The position numbers were made by a program, and so were the translations under genes. This document shows positions 36,301 through 42,735 of a stretch of 55,378 nt of DNA, in pieces. Below the pieces are notes generated by a model, which saw only the letters and a list, made by a program, of their open reading frames with translations, had not been told where the DNA came from and searched no databases. This DNA comes from Saccoglossus kowalevskii. Its lineage: Eukaryota; Hemichordata; Enteropneusta; Harrimaniidae. The DNA lies in contig NW_003116016.1 in assembly GCF_000003605.2 (NCBI RefSeq), forward strand, positions 3,587 to 58,964, given 5' to 3'. Numbering within the stretch: the first letter of the stretch is position 1; every line of letters begins with the position of its first letter.

Positions 36301-38185
36301 GTTATATCATCTGATGGTGATCCATAACAGAATCTTTCTTCTTTTAGAACACTACGGTCGTTCTCTCTCAGCAAACATTTTTTTGTTAACGAACAATTAT
36401 TGGTATTTTTGCTGAAATGCAAAGTACTCGTCTACGTTTACTGCAGAATTCTCACATCTACCACTGCTCTGAGCAGTCTTGTTATGTATTTAGACTTTCA
36501 TAATAAATATGTATGTTATGTGTTACTGGTCTGTCAATCTAGCTTCTGATTTATCTTATAAATGTTTGGTTCAAAGTTATGGGGAAATTCACACAAACAG
36601 AAGAATTAGGAACTAAATTTTACCATAAATATTGTGTGACATTTGGTGACTCTTATGCAAATTAGTTCATCAGATTTATTAATTGTTCTTGCAGGAAGTC
36701 AGAAGGTAATGATGTCACTAGTTCTTCAACACAATAGTTGGTGATGTCACCATCTTTCAAACCCAGAAAGCAATGACATCACAAGTTTTTCAACACAGAA
36801 GGTGATGTTGCCAGTCTACACACCAAGAAAACTATTTTTTTTAGCACAGAAGTTGTTGACAAACCTGCGTTTGAATAAGTTTGTTAAATAGAATGAAAGG
36901 AACAATGCTCTTTATATAAGAAGACAAATATTAGGGAAGCTGTGACATAAAAGTTACAATCTTCAGTTATTCATTCAATAATTATAGTTTATTACTTGCA
37001 TTAAATCAATTGAATTCCCTTATTTTTTTGTTTTCCAAAACCTATCTTTAATTTACTACATGTATATGTTAGTTTGGTTTCATTGTCATCATGATTTCTC
37101 ATACTGCGTTTTCTGGATTGGAAATTCACTTTTTTATAATATGCTTCTAAGAGAGGAAATCAATTAAATATTTCTCAAGAATGACCTACATATCATATTC
37201 CCAGTTTGATCATACAGTTTCCATGACTATATGTTTCTAGAACCCTTGTGAAATTTTCCCTGTATAAACTTATAAACCTTTTTCTCTGTCATATTACAGT
37301 GGTTTACTGTGTTTTTTTTTTGATTTATTGTTTTTTTTAGCTAGTTTCATGACATGACTATATTGAATGTTTTAGCCTCTGGGTCTGGTGGACTGCTTCC
37401 ACTGTGTTAATTTGGTTCTTAATATGCTGTAAAACAAAGTGATAAAGCTACATGTCATTTTAGCGGATTTAGCTCAATGCATGAATCTTACTTAGCTAAG
37501 CTTTTCTCTATCAGTTCCCTCTTTTCATCACAAATTCACAAAATAGTCCCGTTTATAGTCTGCACTTTCCTTCCAAAGATTGGGACAAAAATAGCCAAAT
37601 ATTTGGAGTAAAAACTGGAAATTTAATAAATTTTGACTGTTGGCTCCAAAATTAGGGTTTATTTCCAGAAATACTTAAGAATATAAAAAAAAAAAAGTAC
37701 AGACAAATTTGGGCGAAAAAGTTTGGTGGTTAAAGTGCTAACAATTTCATTGTGAGAATATTTTTTATGTTAAATTAGTGACATCTTGAATTAACAAAAT
37801 TATGGTTTGGCTAAATTAGCTAAAATAACAAGTTAGCTAAAGACATGTTTTACAGTAAGCTTTATCCTGATTGATTGGACTCAGTAGGGTTAGGGTTACA
37901 TATCCAATGAATGTGGCTCGTTGCTGTCACATGACAAGCCCATATTGGGTTTGGCTCTAATCTTTGACATAGTGGATTAATATAAAATGTAAATATATTT
38001 CAAATTATACCCTAATTTCTAGGTTTTTTTCAGAAATATGATTTTCACATAATTTTTTTATTTGATATTGTATTCTTTTTTTTCAACATTAGCTTAGTCA
38101 GCCACCAGAAAAAAAAGTTTGGATTGGAACTAATCCTTTGCTAAAGGTATTAATTGCATTAATTACTAACAACACAAAAACATGA
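9154..38185 (+). CDS. SLC38A10: SLC38A10-like putative sodium-coupled amino-acid transporter (whole gene, multi-exon)
   Basis: The spliced product matches the SLC38A10 family along its length: helix 1 NSIVGVSVLAMPYC, the VETILGLTGAT helix 10 motif, PMMIFPCR, and a long charged cytosolic tail. The canonical start (ATG at 10058) aligns with the human start, and exons 10058-10144, 14618-14735, 15848-15893, 16030-16123, 17121-17261, 18367-18488, 19440-19542, 20119-20304, 21187-21304, 29215-29330, 29951-30137, 31676-31873, 33807-33877, 34650-34695, 35269-36296 and 38093-38185 join with consistent phases into 917 codons plus stop (human is about 1,119). The core has 11 predicted helices; the tail is acidic with a coiled coil. 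In mammals the protein transports glutamine, glutamate and related amino acids and acts in intracellular membranes. Alternative first exons and a repeat-expanded donor are described separately. The 3' end is uncertain. Confidence 0.9.
9776..9890 (+). CDS. SLC38A10: SLC38A10-like alternative helix-1 exon A
   Basis: Encodes SDETE, then MLSGTSPYYSYVFTISNS and MGGPSILAIPFCLKE, ending exactly at a GAG|GTGAGT donor in phase 0. The second half is a diverged copy of the canonical helix-1 exon 165 bases downstream (shared N-S, G, S, L-A, P, C-L positions, 9 of 20). An acceptor AG at 9774-9775 follows a branch-point-like CTTAAC about 20 bases upstream and puts the exon in frame with 9154-9335. It also has its own ATG at 9792, so it may instead be a first coding exon. 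Confidence 0.7.
10054..10144 (+). CDS. SLC38A10: SLC38A10-like canonical helix-1 exon B (start codon at 10058)
   Basis: ATG at 10058 has A at -3 and G at +4, and opens MAAEWMYIINLGNSIVGVSV then LAMPYCLQQ, which aligns with the human start and unwound helix-1 site. The donor is CAG|GTGAGT in phase 0. If the ACACAG at 10048-10053 is used as an acceptor, the exon can be entered in phase 2 from 9154-9335; otherwise the upstream TGA at 10046 closes the frame and the ATG is the start. Confidence 0.9.
10145..12390 (+). other. Intron 1, left part
   Basis: AT-rich intron. I see no exon, RNA gene or clear transposon in it. Confidence 0.6.
12391..14462. repeat. 41-bp minisatellite, about 50 copies, with a CCAAT box in each unit
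   Basis: The unit reads roughly TCTGATAACTGGATAGTG then TTTTCACACCAGCCAATCAC and AT(T/G). Three positions vary between units: CTGGATA, CTGAATA or ATGGATA; CACCAGCC, CATTGGCC or CACTAGCC; and ACATTT, ACATGTT, ACATGCC or ACATGTC. Nearly every unit keeps AGCCAATCA or GGCCAATCA, which fits the NF-Y consensus RRCCAATSR, and TGATAA, a GATA-type core. The array ends about 155 bases before exon 2. Confidence 0.95.
14618..14735 (+). CDS. SLC38A10: SLC38A10-like exon 2 (helix 2)
   Basis: Acceptor CTCTAG then TGT GGC; donor CTTG|GTATGT in phase 1. Encodes CGLVLGLLLLLVSAYLT... with LLKTAKQARRTSYEYL, matching the helix-2 segment and following loop of the family (human CGIVLGALLLVFCSW). Confidence 0.92.
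14736..15284 (+). other. Intron with short simple repeats
   Basis: Contains degenerate CCACC(C/T)TCTATGACCA units at about 14815-14960 and an (AAAGT)n/(ATAGT)n run near 15065-15105. No exon seen. Confidence 0.6.
15285..15740 (+). repeat. Hairpin-headed interspersed repeat, copy 3 (best preserved)
   Basis: Begins AGCTCCGCTGT at 15285 and shows ACAGCGGAGCT at 15710-15720, an exact 11-bp inverted pair. The head also folds on itself (AGCTCCGCTGTC / AAGCAGAGCT at 15285-15318), followed by GTCCGTCGCTGTCGTCCGTG and two AT-rich internal units of about 150 bp. The right end continues to CTGCTTGTT. Copies 1, 2 and 4 are in this window. Confidence 0.75.
15848..15893 (+). CDS. SLC38A10: SLC38A10-like exon 3
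   Basis: A 46-base exon, acceptor ATTCAG and donor AG|GTAAGA, phase 1 in and 2 out. Encodes ALHSFGSVGKLAVETR, matching human AFHAYGKAGKMLVET in the loop before helix 3. Confidence 0.92.
16030..16123 (+). CDS. SLC38A10: SLC38A10-like exon 4 (helix 3)
   Basis: Acceptor TTATAG, donor GAG|GTATGT, phase 0 out. Encodes SIIGLLIGTCVAFYVIIGDL then GPSIVSKWFGFE; the GTCVAFYVIIGDLG stretch is close to human GTCIAFYVVIGDLG. Confidence 0.95.
16124..17120 (+). other. Intron; no further gene seen
   Basis: AT-rich. A 113-codon open frame on the minus strand (16320-16661) lacks a real ATG start or splice context and is probably chance or repeat-derived. Confidence 0.6.
17121..17261 (+). CDS. SLC38A10: SLC38A10-like exon 5 (helices 4-5)
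   Basis: Acceptor TTTCAG, donor CAG|GTGGGT, 47 codons in phase 0. Encodes two hydrophobic segments, GLLIILSLCVVMPLGML and ISALSLSFYTVLIAQ, split by RRVEQLSS; human has CIVLPLSLQRNM...FSAMALLFYTVFM here. Confidence 0.93.
17262..18366 (+). other. Intron with a short tandem repeat
   Basis: Four copies of an 18-bp unit TTCATTTTAATTATTTTG lie at about 17843-17905. Otherwise featureless AT-rich DNA. Confidence 0.6.
18367..18488 (+). CDS. SLC38A10: SLC38A10-like exon 6 (helix 6 region)
   Basis: Acceptor CATTAG, donor CATAC|GTAAGT, phase 2 out. Encodes IVLISFPTLLSFSW, then a YARYWRPEGLFKCLSIFALA segment and FVCH; human has [20 protein letters not shown]. Confidence 0.92.
18489..19439 (+). other. 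Intron with GC-rich block and a 19-base G run
   Basis: A run of 19 G lies at 18990-19008 within a more GC-rich stretch (about 18800-19210) in which GCCTGGCATG / CGCCTGACAG and TGTTATCGA phrases recur. This could be a decayed small transposon, but I could not define its ends. Confidence 0.5.
19440..19542 (+). CDS. SLC38A10: SLC38A10-like exon 7 (helix 7)
   Basis: Acceptor TTTCAG, donor ATG|GTAAGT. Completes T then QVFVVYESLPDRTERKMNDV and VKGAVNMVTFCYIM, matching human QVLPTYDSLDEP..VKTMSSIFASSLNVVTTFYVM. Confidence 0.94.
19543..20118 (+). other. Intron with degenerate AT-rich tandem repeat
   Basis: About six irregular units of 28-32 bp built on ATAATTTT(G/A)TGTATAATTTTC with TGCCAT or CTCAGC occur at 19590-19770. 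Confidence 0.55.
20119..20304 (+). CDS. SLC38A10: SLC38A10-like exon 8 (helix 8)
   Basis: Acceptor TTACAG, donor GAG|GTGCGT, 62 codons in phase 0. Encodes VGFFGYVAFCEQGIKGDIL followed by LKLGFVVSVVLSFPMMIFPC and a SINTLLSGSE end; human reads VGFFGYVSFTEATAGNVL...SFPMMILPCR-like. Confidence 0.95.
20305..20510 (+). other. Intron, short unremarkable part
   Basis: No exon or repeat seen. Confidence 0.4.
20511..20668. repeat. 51-bp tandem repeat, three near-identical copies
   Basis: The unit starts AAATTGAATATAATGTCTCT and ends GGGTAGGATACCA. The three copies are almost identical, so the expansion is recent. Because 51 is a multiple of three, both strands appear open, but this lies inside an intron. 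Confidence 0.9.
20691..20850 (+). mobile_element. Short inverted-repeat element, family CTGTATTAGAAG, copy A
   Basis: Begins ATCTGTATTAGAAG and ends with its exact complement CTTCTAATACAGAT (14 bp). The interior carries three AATAGAAG(C/T)CGCA(C/T) phrases. A second copy lies inverted at 40257-40413 with the same interior, which confirms an interspersed family of about 160 bp. No coding capacity. A target duplication is not obvious. Confidence 0.75.
21187..21304 (+). CDS. SLC38A10: SLC38A10-like exon 9 (helix 9)
   Basis: Acceptor TCACAG, donor AATG|GTAAGA, phase 1 out. Encodes GVSLENPGGGHEHIPSNRF then KGITVFIVILTLIIGIAIPN, matching human [25 protein letters not shown]. Confidence 0.94.
22228..23274 (+). 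mobile_element. Non-autonomous element with a hairpin at each end and 5-bp target duplication
   Basis: The left end folds: AGTCCCCGTT CGGAC pairs with GTCCG..AACGGGGACT (22228-22262). The right end is the palindrome GTCATTGACAATGAC (23260-23274). The flanks are TTGTT on both sides (22223-22227 and 23275-23279), and the unoccupied site GATTTGTTCATT is present in the sister repeat at about 15596, which confirms the boundaries. After the head come GTCCGTCCGTCC runs and about three tandem body units of roughly 315 bp carrying AAGGCCGAAAATGCAT at 22451, 22772 and 23085. The 50-base N gap lies inside. No coding sequence. Confidence 0.8.
22881..22930. other. Assembly gap of 50 N
   Basis: Lies in the tandem part of the element at 22228-23274. 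The placeholder length probably does not reflect the real size. Confidence 0.99.
28395..28765. mobile_element. CpG-rich element with imperfect terminal inverted repeats
   Basis: This 371-bp island is far richer in CpG than the surrounding intron. Its left end CTAATAGACCATTTTCC..CACTGCGAG resembles the complement of its right end, CTATAGGTGATTTTTC..AATTGCGAG. A 103-codon minus-strand frame spans the interior but resembles no protein I know. It is probably a MITE-like repeat. Confidence 0.5.
29215..29330 (+). CDS. SLC38A10: SLC38A10-like exon 10 (helix 10), with a donor inside a minisatellite
   Basis: Acceptor TTTCAG and first donor CAG|GTAAGC at 29331, phase 0 out. Encodes VETILGLTGATTGIMIGFIF then PATMFLKCLPKGPGVKSAQ, nearly identical to human VETILGLTGATMGSLICF at the start. 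The last 17 bases before the donor, GTGTCAAATCAGCTCAG, are part of the 36-bp tandem unit that continues downstream, so the exon may end at any of six GT donors in the array. Confidence 0.95.
29313..29804 (+). repeat. 36-bp coding/splice-donor minisatellite, 13 units
   Basis: Each unit is (G/A/C)T(A/G)A(G/A)CACATTGTATTTAG followed by GTGTCAAATCAGCTCAG. It therefore holds a donor position, a TATTTAG acceptor-like end and the exon tail. The 13 units from 29331 to 29798 stay open in the transporter frame, encoding (V/I/L)STLYLGVKSAQ. Donor dinucleotides at the 14 junctions are GT at 29331, 29367, 29511, 29619, 29691 and 29799, AT at four and CT at four. Confidence 0.97.
29806..29910. repeat. 33-bp tandem repeat, three copies
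   Basis: The unit TGATTGGCTGCATTAGACAT then ACATGGTGTTGTC repeats three times directly after the splice-donor array. Each unit contains GATTGGCTG, the reverse of the CCAAT box seen in the 41-bp array. Confidence 0.85.
29951..30137 (+). CDS. SLC38A10: SLC38A10-like exon 11 (helix 11 and start of the tail)
   Basis: Acceptor TTACAG, donor CCAG|GTGAAA, phase 1 out. Encodes LVLFLGIIIMFASTYSTLMS, the last helix, then an acidic cytosolic stretch rich in Glu, Asp and Pro. It sits where human reads VVLWVGLGVLVVSTVTTLS. Confidence 0.92.
30485..31570. repeat. 93-bp minisatellite, about 12 copies
   Basis: The unit contains CCAAATTGAAACCCACCTGG, TACATTTGAGATACACCCAC, CAATCCCATATCCTGCACTG and AACACATGTGGCTAACCCAC. 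Spacing is 92-95 bp except one 119-bp step near 31139-31258 caused by a partial internal duplication. It lies inside an intron. The minus strand is open for 225 codons only because 93 is divisible by three. Confidence 0.95.
31676..31873 (+). CDS. SLC38A10: SLC38A10-like exon 12 (acidic tail)
   Basis: Acceptor TTACAG, donor CGAG|GTACAG, phase 1 to 1. Encodes an acidic segment beginning DGDDVIKDTENENAYEQMD. An internal ACAG|GTAATG at 31736/31737 could serve as an earlier donor in the same phase, which would drop about 46 residues. Confidence 0.8.
31874..33806 (+). other. Intron with a 33-bp CCAAT-bearing tandem repeat
   Basis: At about 32545-32770 some seven diverged units of GTTACCAATCAGTTATTGTG then CCAATCTCTGTTC occur, each with one or two CCAAT cores. 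An AAAATGGCTGCCATTTTGAA palindromic phrase lies near 32950. Otherwise no gene. Confidence 0.6.
33807..33877 (+). CDS. SLC38A10: SLC38A10-like exon 13 (tail)
   Basis: Acceptor TTATAG, donor GAG|GTATGC, phase 1 in and 0 out. Encodes GKRVEVFEGIRQEPPVPHAP then NDSE. Supported by phase and by tail-like composition; no specific motif is recognised. Confidence 0.75.
34650..34695 (+). CDS. SLC38A10: SLC38A10-like exon 14 (tail, 46 bases)
   Basis: Acceptor TTTTCAG, donor CCAG|GTGATT, phase 0 in and 1 out. Encodes EKENGVNIQEKKDLP. Short, but both phases fit the neighbours. Confidence 0.7.
34696..35268 (+). other. Intron with a fragment of hairpin-class repeat
   Basis: CTGTCCGTCCGTTCGCTCAT at about 34826 followed by AACTTGGCAT-type text resembles the body start of the repeats at 15285 and 22228. 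No exon. Confidence 0.4.
35269..36296 (+). CDS. SLC38A10: SLC38A10-like exon 15 (large acidic coiled-coil tail exon)
   Basis: A 1,028-base exon: acceptor TATATAG, donor GAG|GTAAGT, phase 1 in and 0 out. It encodes about residues 545-887. A Glu/Gln/Lys-rich coiled coil lies near 590-640 (EEQQKMIDNLQEKQDKQEK and IIEQQQEIIDQLKKQ), matching the human tail segment IKEQQ..RLLDQQEKLLAVIEEQ. Further on there are FKRE, SKRD and VKRN dibasic sites and a run of nine Asp encoded by a GAT microsatellite at 36033-36062. Confidence 0.92.
36297..38092 (+). other. Intron; no gene seen
   Basis: Three diverged units with (G/A)TGATGTCA(C/T) near 36690-36800. The rest is AT-rich. Confidence 0.55.
38093..38185 (+). 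CDS. SLC38A10: SLC38A10-like candidate terminal exon
   Basis: Acceptor ACATTAG then LSQPPEKKVWIGTNPLLK, in phase 0. The WIGTNPL segment recalls IIGLNPLP near the end of the human protein. Without further splicing the frame adds VLIALITNNTKT and stops at TGA 38183-38185, and two AATAAA hexamers follow at about 38762 and 38785. Alternatively the AAG|GTATTA at 38146/38147 is a donor leading to an open frame behind TTGTACAG at 38895-39092. I favour the first, weakly. Confidence 0.5.
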   Translation, partial: LSQPPEKKVWIGTNPLLKVLIALITNNTKT

Positions 38186-38815
38186 TTTGGGCATTTTGTA
38201 GTTCTCCTGGTGACAATGCAACGGAAATTCTAGCTGGCATATTAAATGACGCACTTCAATTCCAACCCACCCAGTAGACAAACTAGTTCAGTGTGTGTAA
38301 GCGATTACAAATTCAGCCCTCATCGTGTCTCGCATTTTTTTACCACAATGAGCGGTCTGCATAGTTTACATCTCAATTCAAATCCCTGATGGTTAATCCA
38401 AAATTTATCCACTAATCTTGTAACTTCACGTAAGGTAGCGTCCACAGAAAGTTTGCAATAAAATAAAATAGCGAAGAAAAAAAAGATTTTGTACCAAATT
38501 AGTTGTCTGTTGACTTCTGGCAGGTACAGTTTGTGCAATGTGTGTTTTTGTTTTCAAAAGACGGATTATAGTGAATTACGGGGGTTAGCAACCCACGGTG
38601 TGTAGCGTGTACTAATAATAGTCAGGTATTTTCATTGCTTACTCAGTGACATTGGAGAATACTGGGTCAAGTGTTTAGTTCCTAGGATTCTGTTTACACG
38701 CCAAATGCTTTAAGAGTTCTATGATAATGTGAAAGGAGGTAAAAATGTATAAAGTGCTATGAATAAACTGTTCATACAAATGTATAAATAAAAGTTATGA
38801 AAAAATAGATCTGAT
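38186..38815 (+). promoter_or_regulatory. Possible 3' untranslated region with polyadenylation signals
   Basis: Two AATAAA hexamers within 25 bases at about 38762 and 38785 are the first close pair after the candidate stop. Holds only if the transporter ends at 38185. Confidence 0.35.
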
Positions 38816-39595
38816 TTGATGTTATTGATAAAATTTGTTAAGACTACTACAGTCTAGATAATATATTATAATTATATACTATTTTTTTGTACAGAAAATA
38901 TTGCATAATCAGTTTTTTGTAGACTGCATTCCTAATTCTATGTCACAGAATTCTATCAGAAAGCTGTTAATTGGTGCTTTTTCTTTTCAAACTTTTTCTG
39001 TCAACTATGTAACATTAAAGTTAGTTTTATTGTCACTTCGAGCAAACAAAATTAGAATAATTCAGTCTAATGTCTATTTTGTTCTCACGTAGATGACAAT
39101 CAGGTCTATCATGCTTTATTATAATAGGCAAGATTACAGACCTCAGTAGTAAACTTAATTTTACCATCAATGAATCGTAAAAAGTAATGGATATGCTGTC
39201 AACAAAAGATCGTTAGCAACACTCTGTTCATACAATACATGACAGAGTCCTTGTGACCATAATTTATACTTTCGGTAACGCTTTAAGCTTTTATCACCAA
39301 TGTTGACTTTTGTCGTATCTCACAAAACACACAAACAAGATGTATTGTTTGTGTTCTCATAAACTTTCAACAAAAGATTTTGTCACTATTCAATAGACAC
39401 ATTTTTTTCCATCTTCCATTGGTGCAAATATTAACACATATTTAGTAATTTTTGCTTAATTCACTTATGAATTTGAATAAAAACAGACAAATTTTAATAT
39501 TGCTAACAGTTTTATCAAATATTTTTTTATCGGCATTTTCTTTGTAACCGTTGAACTATTTTGTGAATGGTAACAAAAGATAGCCCTTGTAGTGT
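38816..39595. other. Non-coding or unassigned
   Basis: Contains the alternative last-exon candidate at 38895-39092 (good polypyrimidine tract and acceptor, 65 codons, composition not obviously protein-like). Otherwise AT-rich DNA. Confidence 0.35.
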
Positions 39596-39790
39596 AAGGT
39601 CAAGGGTCAAAGTTGACATTTCTGGTTAAAAGGTCAAAGTAAACCCTGGTAGTGAATAGGTTAAGTGTCAAAGTTGACCCTGGTGATAAAAGGGTTATGG
39701 GTCAAAGTTGACCCTGGTGGTGAAAGAGTTTAAGGGCCAGAGTTGACAATGGTGGTGAAAGGGTCAAAGTTGATAATGGTGGTGAATGAT
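39596..39790. repeat. Tandem array of nuclear-receptor-like palindromes, about 33-bp unit
   Basis: About six units carry GGTCAAAGTTGAC or a close variant followed by CCTGGTGGTGAAAG. The best, GGGTCAAAGTTGACCC at 39699-39714, is an inverted pair of GGGTCA arms with a 4-base centre. The first unit also reads AAGGTCAAGGGTCAAAG, a direct repeat of half-sites. Confidence 0.7.
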
Positions 39791-40256
39791 AGAAGGGGTT
39801 CCCATTCACATACATTAGCCTCAATTTGTACTGATAGGTCTGAGGAGTCTATTAAATGTTGTATTTCAAAATATGTTAACAGGTTTAGTAAAATGGAGTA
39901 TTGGTACATGTGTAGGTACTCCTATGCAAATTAAATGAGGTAAAATGATACAAGAATCCCTGATTGTTATAAAACTAATGTTATAATTGTGTTAAATTCT
40001 GCTTTGGCATACAATATATTCATTCTAGGGAAAGATGTGAAAGTGGTAAATTTTTGCTTATTTTTTATTGTATTGTATGATCATTTGTGGGTTGGGGGGA
40101 TTTTTCATTTTGTGTTCAAAATTTCTATATTTTATTTTTAGAATTTCAATGCAAGTATGGTTGCCATGGTTAACAGTTTCAAATTAAAATATTTTCATTG
40201 AAATTACATCTTTCGTGTATTTCGTGAGGGACAGTGGTAGTATGAACCAGTAGTAC

Positions 40257-40413
40257 TGTAAAATCTGTATTAAAATGCCGCAATACAAAAGCGAAGATGC
40301 GGCTTCTATTAGAGCTTCTACACATATGAGAAATGAAGAAATTTTTGGGTCTCAATTGTTCAAAAAGAATGGGTGCAACTTATATTAGGGATGCGGCTTC
40401 TAATACAGATTTA
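40257..40413 (-). mobile_element. Short inverted-repeat element, family CTGTATTAGAAG, copy B
   Basis: The reverse complement matches copy A at 20691-20850 along its whole length, including the middle phrase TTCTTTTTGAACAATTGAGA and CATTTCTCATATGTGTAGA. The ends read GTAAAATCTGTATTA and TAATACAGATTTAC. Confidence 0.75.
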
Positions 40414-40508
40414 CCGGTAGTATGTTTTGTGTGTGGAAATCGAAACAAGAAATGAACAAAGCTAATGTTAAATTGTTAATCTTGTCTTCATTAATCCCAG
40501 TTGGATGT

Positions 40509-41375
40509 AGTCCAAAAAAAGGACTTATGTCCGTCATCGTTTCTCAGACATGTATGGATGTGTGTTCAATGTTGGTACAAAAACAGTTCATAATGGAACA
40601 TATGCAATTTGATTTGTTTTTCATTTTGTTCAGCTGGTGACCATTTTTCCCCCCAAAACATTCAGACATTTTATCAACTATTTCTCGGACTTTACTCTTG
40701 GTGGGTAATTGATTCACGACATTTAGTTTCGCGATTTGCCTCAAAATGATCAACTGCCGGTCATCTTGAATTCACTTTCAAAGATTTTCTCTAAATTTGA
40801 TATAGACATAATGAGTTGCATGATCCTCTCAGTTATTTTTGGATTTTAATCAACTGGCAATTATCATCAAAACAAAATAAAACACAAAATTTGAACCTGT
40901 CATTGTCAACTGTCGACCTGTCAACTTTGAATTGATATGATCATCATACATAATGGGTTTCTGACGGATGTCATTTGAATAAAATGGTGGCCATGTTGGT
41001 TTAATTGTTATGTTTTTAACCATTGCTTGAAATGACTTGCCAATTTTGGTCAAATAATGGTACTAGTACCGGTATACACAATGTTGGTTTGTTTTCCTTT
41101 TGATTGACCTGCAGCAATTTTAGTATCAACAAATTTGAACTTGTCATCTACTATTTCACAGGCATTTCCTTTTCGATTTTATTCAAATTTTCTATGAACG
41201 TCACACATGATAGTTTACTGATGCACATCTTTTTTCTGTGATTTGATTCAAACTGGTGGCCATGTTGATTTTATCTGTCTGCAACTGTATTCATTAGCGC
41301 ATTTATTTCAACATGTCATCAACCATTTTTCTGGTGTGCCCAATTTAATTAAAAAATGGTGTTTTACCTTGTCCA
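40509..41375 (+). repeat. Diverged relative of the hairpin-headed repeat class
   Basis: Starts AGTCC AAAAAAA GGACT followed directly by TATGTCCGTCATC, the same layout as the element at 22228 (hairpin, then ACTTATG, then GTCCG). The body has two (A/C)TGGTGGCCATGTTG phrases at about 40984 and 41252. Old and poorly bounded. Confidence 0.45.
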
Positions 41376-41420
41376 TCAAGGCAAGGTATATGAGGTGAAA
41401 ATGTCTGAAAATCTCTATAA

Positions 41421-42735
41421 GGATACAAGTGTGTGGTTAACAATCACCATGTGGATACAAGTGTGTGGTTAACAATCACCATGTGAATACAAGAGTGGTT
41501 AACAATCACCTTGTGGATACAAGTGTGTGGTAAACAATCACCATGTGAATACAAGTCTGTGGTTAACAATCACCATGTGAATACAAATGTGTGGTTAACA
41601 ATCACTATGTGGATACAAGTGTGTGGTTAACAATCACCTTGTGGATACAAGTGTGTGGTTAACAATCACCATGTGAATACAAGTGTGTGGTTAACAATCA
41701 CCATGTGAATACAAGTGTGTGGTTAACAATCACCTTGTGGATACAAGTGTGTGGTTAACAATCACCATGAGGATACAAGTTCGTGGTCAACAACCACTAT
41801 GTTGTTACAAGTGTGTGGGCAACAATCACCATGTGGATACAAGTGTGTGTGGTTAACAATCTCAATGTAGATACAAGTGTGTGGTTAACAATCAACATGT
41901 GGATACAAGTGTGTGGTTAACAATCACTATGTGGATACAAGTGTGTGGTTAACAATCACCATGTGGATACAAGTGTGTGGTTAACAATCACTATGTGGAT
42001 ACAAGTGTGTGGTTAACAATCAACATGTGGATACAAGTGTGTGGTTAACAATCACCATGTGGATACAAGTGTGTGGTTAACAATCAACATGTGGATACAA
42101 GTGTGTGGTTAACAATCACCATGTAGATACAAGTGTGTGGTTAACAATCAACATATGGATACAAGTGTGTGGTTAACAATCACTATGTGGATACAAGTGT
42201 GTGGTTAACAATCAACATGTGGATACAAGTGTGTGGTTAACAATCACCATGTGGATACAAGTGTGTGGTTAACAATCTCAATGTAGATACAAGTGTGTGG
42301 TTAACAATCACCATGTGAATACAAGTGTAAGGTTAACAATCACCATGTGGATGCAAGTGTGTGATTAACAATAACCATGTGGATACAAGTGTATGTGGTT
42401 AACAATCACCATGTGGATACAAGTGTGTGGTTTACATATGCCATGTGAGTACAAGTATGTGATTCACAATCTCCATATGAATACAAGTGTGGGATTTGCA
42501 CACGATGTATAAAAGGGTATGGTTCACATTCTCTGGATGAATACAGGTGCTGTTGTGCGTGTGGTTAACAGTCACCACGTGAGTTCGAGTTTTTGCTTTA
42601 TAATCCCCATATAACTGTAAGTGTGTGGTTAGCAATCTGTGAATACAGGTGCTGTTTGCAATCACTATGTGGATACAAGTATATGGTATACAATCATCAT
42701 GTCGATACAAGTGTATGGTTTACAATGTCCATATG
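41421..42735. repeat. 32-bp minisatellite, about 32 regular copies plus a decayed tail
   Basis: The unit is GGATACAAGTGTGTGGTTAA then CAATCACCATGT. Copies are regular to about 42440 and diverge after that. Each carries GTTAAC, an HNF1-like half-site. Variants at the CACC/CAAC/CACT position are intermixed. Confidence 0.95.
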
